From contig JASKMD010000006.1 in assembly GCA_030144725.1 (NCBI GenBank), forward strand, positions 9,147,256 through 9,211,255: DNA of 64,000 bases, read 5' to 3'. The notes under the pieces were generated by a model that made no database searches, was not told the DNA's origin, and worked only from the letters and a program-made list of their open reading frames with translations. The stretch comes from Haematococcus lacustris. Its lineage: Eukaryota; Chlorophyta; Chlorophyceae; Chlamydomonadales; Haematococcaceae. Below, one piece after another: positions 35,991 through 53,800 of this stretch (position 1 is its first letter; the number at the start of each line of letters is the position of its first letter). A program made the translations under genes and the position numbers.

Positions 35991-36253
35991 CAGTGGGGTA
36001 CTAGCTCTGTGGGAATCTGGTAAGCGGGGGGGCCCTAGCTTGCGATCTTTGGAGGGAGGGAAAGGTGGGAAGCAGTGGCGCGCCAATAAAGGGGTTGAAG
36101 GAAGGCAGGTGGGGAATAGGGTCAGCGAGATCAAGCAGATAGTCTTGCTGATTGAGTGGTATCTGAGAACTAGGTTTCCTAACATTAGTAGTGTAAGCCA
36201 CTATGACCCGCCGATGGTAGATACCATGCAGGACACGTGTTTACATCTGGCTC

Positions 36254-36966
36254 ATGCGAAATCAGTTGAACACACATGCAATCATGACTAGGTGCACGCA
36301 ATGCCAGGGGGCAGCGTCCCCATGCCAACGCTGTCGGGAGAAGCGTTGTGCTTACTATCGCACGCGCAGGGCCGAGGCCAAGGCTGCAAATCTGTGCACT
36401 CAATGCCACCTTATTGCGCCCGTGCACGGAATGGTGTCGTGCCGAGTTTGTGCCGATCGCAACAACCGCCAGATGCAGAGTCTGCGGGATAAACAGTTCG
36501 AGGGAGAGAGGTCGGCAATAAACCACCGTGGCAACACGAGAGCCCGACAGGATGAGGGATGGACCTGAGACATTGGCAAGAGCCTTCACAAAACAGCGTA
36601 GGTCGGCGGGGTCGGAGGCCGTCGTGAAGTTAGCATCTGCGTGTAATCTGCGTCGTGAAGTCAGCATCAGCAGTTGCGTGTAAATTGCAGGTTCATGGCG
36701 GTGATGTATCCTCAAGGAGGGGATAAGGCGCGGGCTACTTGCGTGGCAGTGATGCCGAACGGACAGCTATGCGGAGAGAAGGGCACACTCAATAGAATGA
36801 ATTCAGAAATTAAGTCGTACAAGGCGGCTGATGGCCAGGTCTGCAATGTCCTGTGCGCCTTCCATAACAACAAGTATGGGACGAAGACAACCACCAAGCA
36901 GCCAGAAGCTGAGGAGGAGGAGGAGGAGGAGGAGGAGGAGGAGGACCTCAGCAGCAGCAATGAGGC
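36254..36966 (+). CDS. Unrecognised Cys-rich gene in the left palindrome arm
   Basis: Frame 1 (36254-36568, 104 codons) starts at an ATG and has Cys pairs suited to zinc binding: MTRCTQCQ, SPCQRCREKRCAYY, NLCTQCHLIAPVHG and VSCRVCADRNN. Frame 2, after an acceptor at about 36692 (attgcag), reads MAVMYPQGGDKARATCVAVM, NGQLCGEK, YKAADGQVCNVLCAFHNNKY and an acidic Glu tract. It crosses the spacer into the start of the other arm. The two frames may be exons of one protein with two zinc-binding modules, but I found no certain donor for frame 1. I do not recognise the family. A DNA-binding or transposon-encoded protein is a guess from the cysteines and the context. Confidence 0.45.
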
Positions 36967-36974
36967 AGAATCAA

Positions 36975-37688
36975 TCAAGCCTCATTGCTGCTGAGGTCCT
37001 CCTCCTCCTCCTCCTCCTCCTCCTCCTCCTCAGCTTCTGGCTGCTTGGTGGTTGTCTTCGTCCCATACTTGTTGTTATGGAAGGCGCACAGGACATTGCA
37101 GACCTGGCCATCAGCCGCCTTGTACGACTTAATTTCTGAATTCATTCTATTGAGTGTGCCCTTCTCTCCGCATAGCTGTCCGTTCGGCATCACTGCCACG
37201 CAAGTAGCCCGCGCCTTATCCCCTCCTTGAGGATACATCACCGCCATGAACCTGCAATTTACACGCAACTGTTGATGCTGACTTCACGACGCAGATTACA
37301 CGCAGATGCTAACTTCACGACGGCCTCCGACCCCGCCGACCTACGCTGTTTTGTGAAGGCTCTTGCCAATGTCTCAGGTCCATCCCTCATCCTGTCGGGC
37401 TCTCGTGTTGCCACGGTGGTTTATTGCCGACCTCTCTCCCTCGAACTGTTTATCCCGCAGACTCTGCATCCGGCGGTTGTTGCGATCGGCACAAACTCGG
37501 CACGACACCATTCCGTGCACGGGCGCAATAAGGTGGCATTGAGTGCACAGATTTGCAGCCTTGGCCTCGGCCCTGCGCGTGCGATAGTAAGCACAACGCT
37601 TCTCCCGACAGCGTTGGCATGGGGACGCTGCCCCCTGGCATTGCGTGCGCCTAGTCATGATTGCCTGTGTGTTCGACTGATTTCGCAT
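36975..37688 (-). CDS. Second copy of the Cys-rich gene in the right palindrome arm
   Basis: Mirror of the left-arm gene on the opposite strand, with exon-like frames 37688-37374 and about 37248-36975. Compared with the left copy, frame 1 has four visible changes: Leu to Ser, His to Gln, Cys to Arg at the first cysteine (MTRRTQCQ), and Gln to Arg before MQSLR. The lost cysteine would disrupt the first CxxC pair, so this may be the decaying copy. Frame 2 is the same apart from one Ser fewer before the spacer. The two genes point at each other and their 3' ends meet at the palindrome centre. Confidence 0.4.
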
Positions 37689-37984
37689 GAGCCAGATGTA
37701 AACACGTGTCCTGCATGGTATCTACCATCGGCGGGTCATAGTGGCTTACACTACTAATGTTAGGAAACCTAGTTCTCAGATACCACTCAATCAGCAAGAC
37801 TATCTGCTTGATCTCGCTGACCCTATTCCCCACCTTCCTTCCTTCAACCCCTCTGTTGGCGCGCCACTGCTTCCCACCTTTCCCTCCCTCCAAAGATCGC
37901 AAGCTAGGGTCCCCCCCCCCCTACCAGATTCCCACAGAGCTAGTACCCCACTGTTGTAGGGATTGCACCGAGTATGGCATGGGG

Positions 37985-38225
37985 GAGATGGGAAGGGCTT
38001 CTGCAGTTGATCCCCTCTTCAGAGCAGGGGCATGGCAGGGCTGGCCTGCCCTCCTGTTGCTGGCCCCCCAGGTGAGGGCAGGGCTGGCTTGCCCCCCTGC
38101 TGCTGCTGCTTCTCCCTACCTGATGAAGGAAGGGGCAGGGCTGGCCTGCCCCACTTTTGCTGCAGGCCCCAAGGGGAGGGCAGGGCTGCCATGCCCTACT
38201 GCTGCTGCTGCCCCCCCTGGCATCC
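37985..38225. repeat. Imperfect ~60-bp tandem units with internal dyad (ggcagggctggcctgcc)
   Basis: Four units, each with a short inverted repeat of the type gggcagggctggcttgccc followed by tgctgctgct-type sequence, directly right of the palindrome. On the minus strand it would be read as Gln/Pro/Ser-rich sequence at the 3' end of the recombinase-like gene. Confidence 0.7.
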
Positions 38226-38239
38226 AAGCGAGATAAGGC

Positions 38240-39102
38240 AACAGTCAGGGTAGGGGTTGCCAGCTGCACACTATACATATCACGCATCCACTCATCAAAT
38301 ACCTTTGGCTTTCTGGCTGATATTTGCCCTCCTCGGTACAGCTCAGCTGCCTTGTCCCGATGCTGGTGATAGCTGGGCAGGCTGTGGAGGTGAGTGCAGA
38401 CCATGTGCCGGGAGCTGATGCTGGGAGCATGCTGGAAGCATGCTGGAGCATGCAGTCCTAGCAAAGCAAGGTGACAAATGCCTCAAAGACTGCCAGCAAG
38501 GCTTTGCAGCAGGCACGGCTGTCTGCCGTCTAACTGTTGCTTGTCGAGCAGGCTTCTCGCAATGCAGGGAGGATGGGGTGGAGCCCAGCCTCAAATTTGA
38601 GCCACACAAGAGGCAGTGGGATCTCGAACCTGGCAAGGCAGGTAGGCAACCAGGCAGACGGGCAAACAGAGATGAGCTTCCTGCACCAATTGCAACAAGC
38701 TGCAGGCCTCTATGCACAGGCCTCACCTCTCCGCGTAGAACGTGGTAAGCCACGTGGCATGCTCTGGCTCCCAACCGCACATGGCCAGGACGGGCTCCAT
38801 ACGAGAGTAATGGAGGTAGTGCTGCTCTGCGACATCCTTCGACCACCCACAGCTATTCTTTATGTCCCCGTGCTGCACCCTGTACATGCACATACATACA
38901 CAAACAGTTAGGTGTGGTGCATTTGGCTGGGCTGGGGCTGGGCTGGCCTGCCCTGCTGCTGTTGCTGCTTCACTCACCCAGACTTGGCCATCTCTGCAGG
39001 CACGCTTTTGCGAGGGGCATGTGCAGTGCTCCCCACATCCACGCCGTTGCTCACAAACAGTTGGTCCATCTTCTCATACATGGGGTCGTACTGGATGGGT
39101 TT
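38240..39102 (-). CDS. Tyrosine-recombinase-like gene (Crypton/Ndc10-type C-terminal part), partial
   Basis: Exons on the minus strand with matching phase: 39102-38978 (KPIQYDPMYEKMDQLF, then TAHAPRKSVPAEMAKS), 38879-38727 (GDIKNSCGWSKDVAEQHYLH, then RMEPVLAMCGWEPEHATWLT and FYAE) and 38372 to about 38240 (YHQHRDKAAELYRGGQ, KVFDEWMRDMY). The order HxxR (HAPRKS), GW, then Tyr in EQHYLHYS fits the C-terminal catalytic box (H-x-x-R, H/W, Y) of tyrosine recombinases, including Crypton-type and Ndc10-like eukaryotic ones. The N-terminal catalytic Arg is not seen. Upstream exons (a TAGKTTV stretch with a donor near 39421) are uncertain. The last exon frame runs into the palindrome arm before meeting a stop at 37940. 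It could be a domesticated transposase or a live element. The family call rests on motifs alone. Confidence 0.45.
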
Positions 39103-39267
39103 CTGCCAGAGAACAAGGGTAGCTGCGTGAATTGCAGGTGGTCATCCAGGTGCAGAGTCTCCTTCTTTACTGTGAATCGGTTGTACGTATACATCGCCAT
39201 AGCATGAGCAGGGCAGCAGGAGATACTGCTGGCCCGGACGAAGGAGAGATGATCCACACAGCCCGCC

Positions 39268-39420
39268 TGCAGGGCCAGGGGGCAGGGGCAGGGGCTGCTG
39301 GGGCAGGGGCTGCTGGGGCAGGGGCTGCTGGGGCAGGGGCTGCTGGGGCTGGGGCAGGGGCCCAGGCAGGGGCAGGGGCTGCTGGGGCAGGGGCTGGGGC
39401 AGGGACAGGGGCAGGCAGCT
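39268..39420. repeat. Tandem GGGGCAGGGGCTGCT repeat
   Basis: 15-bp units and shortened variants upstream of the bestrophin-like gene. They give Ala-Gly or Pro-Ala runs in any open frame. Confidence 0.85.
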
Positions 39421-39767
39421 CACCACAGTTGTCTTGCCAGCTGTGTAGCACTGGCAGGGGCGCTACCTTGTCATACTACGCGTTCTGCACTGACCCGAGA
39501 CATGTAAAATGGATAAACCCCAACACAGTACGACATGACACCTGTCGTTCCAATATTGCATATTCCGCAACATGTTGTAATCGCTCGCGCAAAACGCTAA
39601 CAATTGCACGTAGCTACGTGTAGGGAGGCAATACGTAGCAATCCGCTGCCAACATACGAATGCGCACTTTCCACGCAAGCCTTCACGCTGCGTGGGGCGT
39701 GCGGCTACTTTAGCATCCCGGCTGCAGGTTACATTGCTAGCCCTGCTCTAGCCCTGCGGCCTTCGCG

Positions 39768-47380
<7,613 letters not shown>

Positions 47381-47861
47381 GAGTCGCAGTCGGCTCCGAA
47401 CCACGTGGTACGACTTGACTATTGGCGGCGCCCAAGAGGAACAGAAGCGTGCAACGACTCGCTTCGTATGCTCTTGGGTTTGCGTCGCCGTGCGCATGTT
47501 CTGTGACACGTGGCACCGCGCAAGTAATTGAATACGTATTTGTGGACTGGCACTTACTCATGAAGCATGTAATGTATCGGAGCTAAAGTTCCGCGCGTAC
47601 CTGTCAATACAATTCTAACAACTGTGACGTACTCTCGCACACAACTCGCGGACACGGCCAGTTACAGACACTGAGGGTGAGTACCTGCGCCGCAAACGGA
47701 GCCGCGCAACTCGCTCCCTTGTTTGACTCACGAAGGCGAGTTTGTTCTCTACTCACCTGCTCTCCATCGCTCCCACTGCGCGTTACGCATATCGAGAGTA
47801 CCCTTGGAGCTGTGGCTGCACCGTGCAGTCAACCTTGAGCCAACCGCTTCCCGTCCTCCGC

Positions 47862-50800
47862 ATGGCGCCCATGCCGCCCATCGCCAGCCTCTGCGCCCCC
47901 AACCCGCCCACCGCGTCAGAGTCGCAGGACAAAGAAATTCCAAGCCCTAGTCCTGCTGCTCTCACCAAAGCAAGACTGGTTGGGGAAGACCTGGGGGCAT
48001 ACATTGACCCTGACTTCCATGTTGATGGCGCTGAGTCAGGCCCCCTGCACGGCTTCAAGGTGGCTCTGAAGGACATGTACGCTGTGCAGGGCTACAGGTG
48101 CGTGACTCCTGAACCCACTGCATGAGGGCACTACTGCAGGTAGCACTGCCACACGGCACTCGCTAGCATATAGCATGGTCGACACAGCACCTCCTCCCTC
48201 ACTAGGGACCACTGGGGACCACTACAAGGGGGCGGTGTTTTGCTTTGTGGAGTAATGTTCCCATGCTCATGGCATGGGCGCCTACCACCTACACCATTGC
48301 CTGACCCCTGTGACAGGGCTATAGTCTAGAGTTGACAGAGAGGGCATTAGACAAACATGCACTAGATGTAAGCTGATGACAGCTCACGATCTACTTTATT
48401 ATTTGATATTCATTATTATATTTTTATATTACATTACTGTGTCACAGCACCTTGGCCCTCAACCTTGAGCCTTCATTGCAGTCGAACACACTAATTGTGG
48501 ACCACTACAAAACAGTGTTTTTTTCTGTGTGGTGTTCCCATGTACATGGCATGCTCATGGCCTATACATGGCATACACATGGTCATGGTCGCCTACCACC
48601 TACACTATTGCCTGACTACGAGGGCTATGATGTAGAGTTGGCATGACAAGACATGCACTAATTGAAAGCTGATGACAGCTCAACAAAGGGGGGAGCGCAC
48701 ACTACTGTGCCGCAGCAGGCTGGACCTTGTCTCGCGGTGGCTTGTCTCGCACTCGCTTGTACCCCAGGCCAGGGTACTCCTTGCCCTTGGCTGGCAGCTT
48801 CCCCTGGTCTGGCCAGTAGCACAGCTCCAGTGGCCGCCACTTGCTCTCCCCAATGCGCTGCATGTTCAATGCTGCGTTGCAGTCCCTGTCCAGCCACCTG
48901 CCTGGCTGCGGTGCTGGCTTGGCTTTAGCAGCCTTGCCTTGCCCTTTGTGGGCTCAGCTGCCTCTGGCTCAGCCTTGGTGCGCTTGCTGCGCTTGGCTGG
49001 CAGAGGAGTGCTGGGTCCAGGCTCTGAGGCTGCTGGCTGTGGGGCTGCCTGGCTGCTGCGAGGGGGCTGTGGGGGCTTACGGGGAGCCACTACCGGGCAC
49101 CACATCATGCCCCGCACCGGCAGGTCACGCTGCTGGCTCCAGGCTGGGCGCAGCAGGCGGTGTTCCACCTGGCCTACTGGGGGCTTCCAGTCCGCAGGCC
49201 AATCAATCGGATGCGGCTCTGGCTCCGCGCTACTGGGGCGCTTCCTCGGAGGCATTGCGCCACTAGGCTCATATCAGCTCACACCTGCTGATACCTATTT
49301 ATACCCAGGAGGCGATGTCACTCACTCTCGCACCTCCAAAGGGCACTTCCAAAGGGCCAGGGTCCAGGGTCATCGTGGGGGCATCACTGCCCTGTTAGGC
49401 ATGTCTCCAGAGTGACCAAGCAGTAGCATGGGGCTGAACAGGTACTTGAGACGTGTGCTCATTATGTGCCCTCCTTTGCACACGCCCTCCTTTACAACGC
49501 TACTGATAAGAAGATCAGCACTTAGGGGGGCTGCCATTGCTACTGCTGCTGCTGCTAGCACTAGAGACCAGCAGGGACCACTATGTGAGGGCGGTGGTTT
49601 GCTGTGTGAGTTTTGCTGTGTTGACGCCGGGCTTCACACTGCCCAGCCTTTGCCTCTGCGTCAGCCTCAGCAGGGACGAAAACTTGAATCCTTAACTCAG
49701 CCCTGAGCGGGATGGGAAGCACTCTGAGCACTGGCCTAGCATGGCTTAGCATGGCTTAGCATGGCTTAGCTCAGCTGCCAGCAAGCCACAGTTGCAAGCA
49801 TTGGACCAGGAGCAGCTGGTCCCTACTCGTCCCGGTCACCTTTTACCTGTCCTGCAGAGCACCTTGGAGGCTGGTCAGGCCTCATACCTTGTCGTAGCCA
49901 TACCTTGTTGTAGCACACCGATAGATCCTCCCAAGAGGAGTAATGGGCGGCAGGTGCTGGGCATGCACCATGGTGTAGTCCGTGTCGCACCCCTGCGGCT
50001 GCGGGCCTCGCTTGCCTGCCACAGCCTGTTTCTATGGCTGCCGGCTGCCCCTGTTGTGCAGGACTGGGTTTGGCAACCCCTCCTGGCGAGCCACCCATGG
50101 CCCAGCAACCCGCACTGCCCCAGTGGTGATGCAGCTGCTGGCAGCAGGGGCCAGCATCGCAGGCCTGGCTCACATGGACGAGTTGGCATACAGCCTGAAT
50201 GGTGAGCTCCGCCGCCCTTGCTGACCAGCTGCCTGGCAGAGGGAGGGTGAGGGAGGGGAGGGGCCAATGACTGCCAGGAAAGAGAAGGGAGGGATATCAA
50301 GGATGGGCCCTGCCGGCCGGCCCAGCAAGGGAGGGGGAGAGAGCTGTGTATGTGGTGTGGTGAGGAATGGCATGCAGTGCTGTGTGTAAGTGCCTTAGTG
50401 CCTTGCTGCAGGGAGAGGGCAGGGGCTAGCCTTAACCTCATCCCTAACCTCGACCCTAACCCTAACCTTAACCCCAGCTCTAACCTAATCTTATAGCCCT
50501 AGCCCTAACCTTGACCCCAACCCAGTGCCTGGTTTCATTGCTGTAGGGGAGAACATGCACTACGGCACGCCCACCAACCCTGAGGCCCCTGGACACATTC
50601 CTGGAGGATCCTCCTCAGGCACAGCGGTATGTGGGGCTGTGTGCAACAGGGACCAGGCCGCCTCAAACCCTCACTCTCTCACTCCCAGTTATGCAAATGT
50701 TGAAGACTTGAAGACATCAAGCTGCATTGACCTGCTGGGTCTTGCAATGGGCTTCTTTTGCATAGTCGTGCAACCATGTCTGGTCGCACTGTTGAGTTTG

Positions 50801-53800
50801 GGGGCTAGGTCTCGTTGCCTTGATTGGCTCCTGTAAAGCCAAGTTTGACGATGGGGTGAGGACAGGAGTACACTATCCCTACCCCAATAAGCTCACAGGT
50901 GTTAGGGAAGGGAGGTAGATGGTGCTGCATCACTGCATGCTTTGACATAGCAATGGTTGTGTTGTGATAGGTGGACTGCTCACCCAAGTGGCCTAGCTGA
51001 AAGCTGAAGCATGGCTCTTACACTTGCCCTATGGCACCCATTACCCTTACTTTGCCGTCATCACCTGCTTAAGATATGGAGCATGGCTGGTTTATGAGGC
51101 ACCGTATGTCTAGTGTGCAGCTCACGCCATGCATTAGCTATGTCATGAGAGGCCGTGCAGGAACAAGAGGAGGGTGATGACTGCAGGTGGCTGTGGCAGC
51201 CGGCCACACTGAGATCGGGCTGGGCAGCGACACAGGCGGCTCGGTGAGGTCCCGGCACCTGCCCCTACCCCTACCTCTTAGCTCTCCTGTCGTGCAGTTC
51301 CTGCCTCCCTTATAGGCCCCTAACATTTGAAGCTCCGCCCCTGCTCCTCTGGCTTTCAAGAGTCACGAGTTCTACCAAGAGCCAATACAAGCCTCATAAA
51401 CTTTCCAAAATCTTCCCCTATACATCCGTGCCAGTTTTACTGGTTTTGTTAAACCCTGCTCATGAGCCTCTAAAGCCGCTGTGGCCTTCCAGGTACCTGA
51501 CTGCCCTGCAGCCCTGCCCCTGGTTTCACTGCAGGTGAGGCTGCCTGCCTCCTACTGCGGGGTGCTCAGCTTCCGCCCCTCCTGGGGCCGGGTCAGCATG
51601 GAGGGCGCCTGCAACCTGGCAAAGACCCTGGACGTGGCGGGCTGGTGAGGGCTGAGCTGTTGCCTGGGCTGGCCGTGGTAGGGACCACGAGGGAGCACTA
51701 TGTGGGGGCGGTGTTTTAGTTATGTGTGGAGTTATGTACCCATGCACCTGGCCCTTGGTCAGCTTTCAACTTCTTCTCCAGCTCACACTCCACCGTGAGT
51801 TGCTGTAAAGACATCACAAACTTACCAAAGCGCAGCCTCCTTCTCCTCCGCTTCCTCACCACCTTCTCCCCTCCTGCCCAGGTTTACCCGGGACGCTGCT
51901 TTGTTGAAGGCAGTGGGGGAGGTGCTGCTAGGGCCAATTCTGCACCCCCCAGACGCCTTCCTGCCCACCGGCGACCTCCCCTCCCCTTCCCTGGATTCCC
52001 CAGGGCCCCCTCCTCCAGAGGCCGCACCCACTCCCTTGAACACCCAGCCCCAAGCAGCTCCTGATGCAGGTGAGGTGTTGCCTGCTTAGGCCATGCTCGC
52101 TGGAGCCACAGGGCAAAGCCGCTTGCCAAACAGCCTGGCAGGCTGTCAGTTGGGCAGCACCAGCACTGGCAGCACCAGCACCAGCACTGGCAGTACCAGC
52201 ACTTGCACTGGCACCACCAGCACTGGCAGTACCAGCACTGGCAGTACCAGCATTGGCAGTACCAGCACTGGCAGTACCGTCCCACCTGCACCTACAGACA
52301 ACTACAAGGGGGCTATGCTAATAGTTACCTGATATAAGAACCTGATATAAGGAAACATGGAGCACCATTACCACTACCACCATCCCCCTCATCAGCTTAT
52401 CATGGGCACCCCGCCCTCCTTGCCACAGCCGCCCTTGGCTCAAGCCCCCGCCTGGTCCGCTGGCTGGTGGGCCGCGACGCATTTGCCCAAGCCCTGCCCG
52501 CCACCGCCGCCGCGCTCCAACAGCGGCTGGTGCCCCTGACGGCGTCTCTAGCTGCTGTCCTGGGGTCTCCACCTGAGGAGGTGGAGGTGGCTGGAAGCAG
52601 CCCAGAGCTGCAGGAGGCTGGCTTAAATGAACTGAGGAGCTGGGCTGAGGTGTTCCGGGTGTGCCAGGTGGGCTCCCTCCCTCCCTCCCCTGCTGTGCTC
52701 CCCTCCCATCCGCCCCCTAGCAGACTCATGCCTGGGCTCCACATGCTTGTCACAATACGGCCCAAAATCTGACATACCCCCCCAAATAGGGTGTTTAGAA
52801 GCTGATTCTACCTAATTCCGGCCACTTGCAGTACTCCCAACTTTGACTTAAACCCTACCCTGCATTTTTAGGCATGTACTCACCATGGAGTTGATCCCAA
52901 AATGCAATAGAAATGGTTGATGAAAGTTGTGTTGTGAAGAATCGTTAGAGCATCACGATGTGCGCCCCCCCCTACACGCGAGCCCATCCGCCATACTTAG
53001 CTGCCCTCATGGAAACCTATCCTTGCCTTGCTTTACCCAGCACCTTGGCCCTCAACCTTGAGCCTTCATTGCAGTTGAACACTAATTGTGGACCACTACA
53101 AAACAGTGTTTTGTCTGTGTGGGGTTCCCATGCACATGGCATGCTCATGGCCTATACATGGCATACACATGGTCATGGTCGCCTACCACCTACACTATTG
53201 CCTGACCACGAGGGCTATGATGTAGAGTTGGCATGACAAGACATGCACTAATTGAAAGCTGATGACAGCTCAACAAAGGGGGGCACACACACTACTGTGC
53301 CGTAGCAGGCTGGGCCTTGTCTCGCGGTGGCTTGTCTCGCACTCGCTTGTACCCCAGGCCAGGGTACTCCTTGCCCTTGGCTGGCAGCGCTCCCTGGTCT
53401 GGCCAGTAGCACAGCTCCAGCGGGCGCCACTTGCTCTCCCCAATGCGCTGCATGTTCAATGCTGCGTTGCAGTCCCTGTCCAGCCACTAGACTCATATCA
53501 GCTCACACCTTCCTCGGAGGCATCGCGCCACTAGGCTCATATCAGCTCACACCTGCTGATACCTACTTAAACCCAGGAGACGATGTCACTCACTCTCGCA
53601 CCTCCAAAGGGCCCTTCCAAAGGGCCAGGGTCCAGGGTCCAGGGTTATCGTGGGGGCATCACTGCCCTGTTAGGCATGTAGGCCCACACTAGAGACCAGC
53701 AGGGACCGCTATGTGTGCCTTACCTAGCGTCCATACCTGGGCAGCAGCAGCAGCATGCAGGAATATCCCATGTTTCCTCGCACTCGTCCACATGCCACTG

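Larger units (their letters stand above)
35991..37953. mobile_element. Large near-perfect palindrome (foldback element?), arms ~975 bp, 12-base spacer
   Basis: The left arm 35991-36966 is the reverse complement of the right arm 36979-37953. The spacer is agaatcaatcaa. The arms end sharply: left begins cagtggggtactagctctgt, right ends with its exact complement, and the flanks do not match. I see no target-site duplication. The arms differ by scattered substitutions and small indels of roughly one percent, for example one extra CAG triplet in the left arm near 36955 and aataaa versus aacaga near 36085. Each arm holds the same two open frames and a (GAG)n tract. I infer either an inverted-duplicate transposon or a palindromic gene duplication. 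Confidence 0.9.

Noticed and set aside
35991..37953. Palindrome as a pure sequencing artefact (missed hairpin adaptor)
   Set aside because: Not fully excluded, but the arms differ at several positions, including amino-acid changes and a triplet indel, and both flanks are unique.
48672..49415. A plus-strand 247-codon frame over the element in amidase intron 1
   Set aside because: Antisense of the TnpB-like coding remnant. The conserved protein blocks read on the minus strand.
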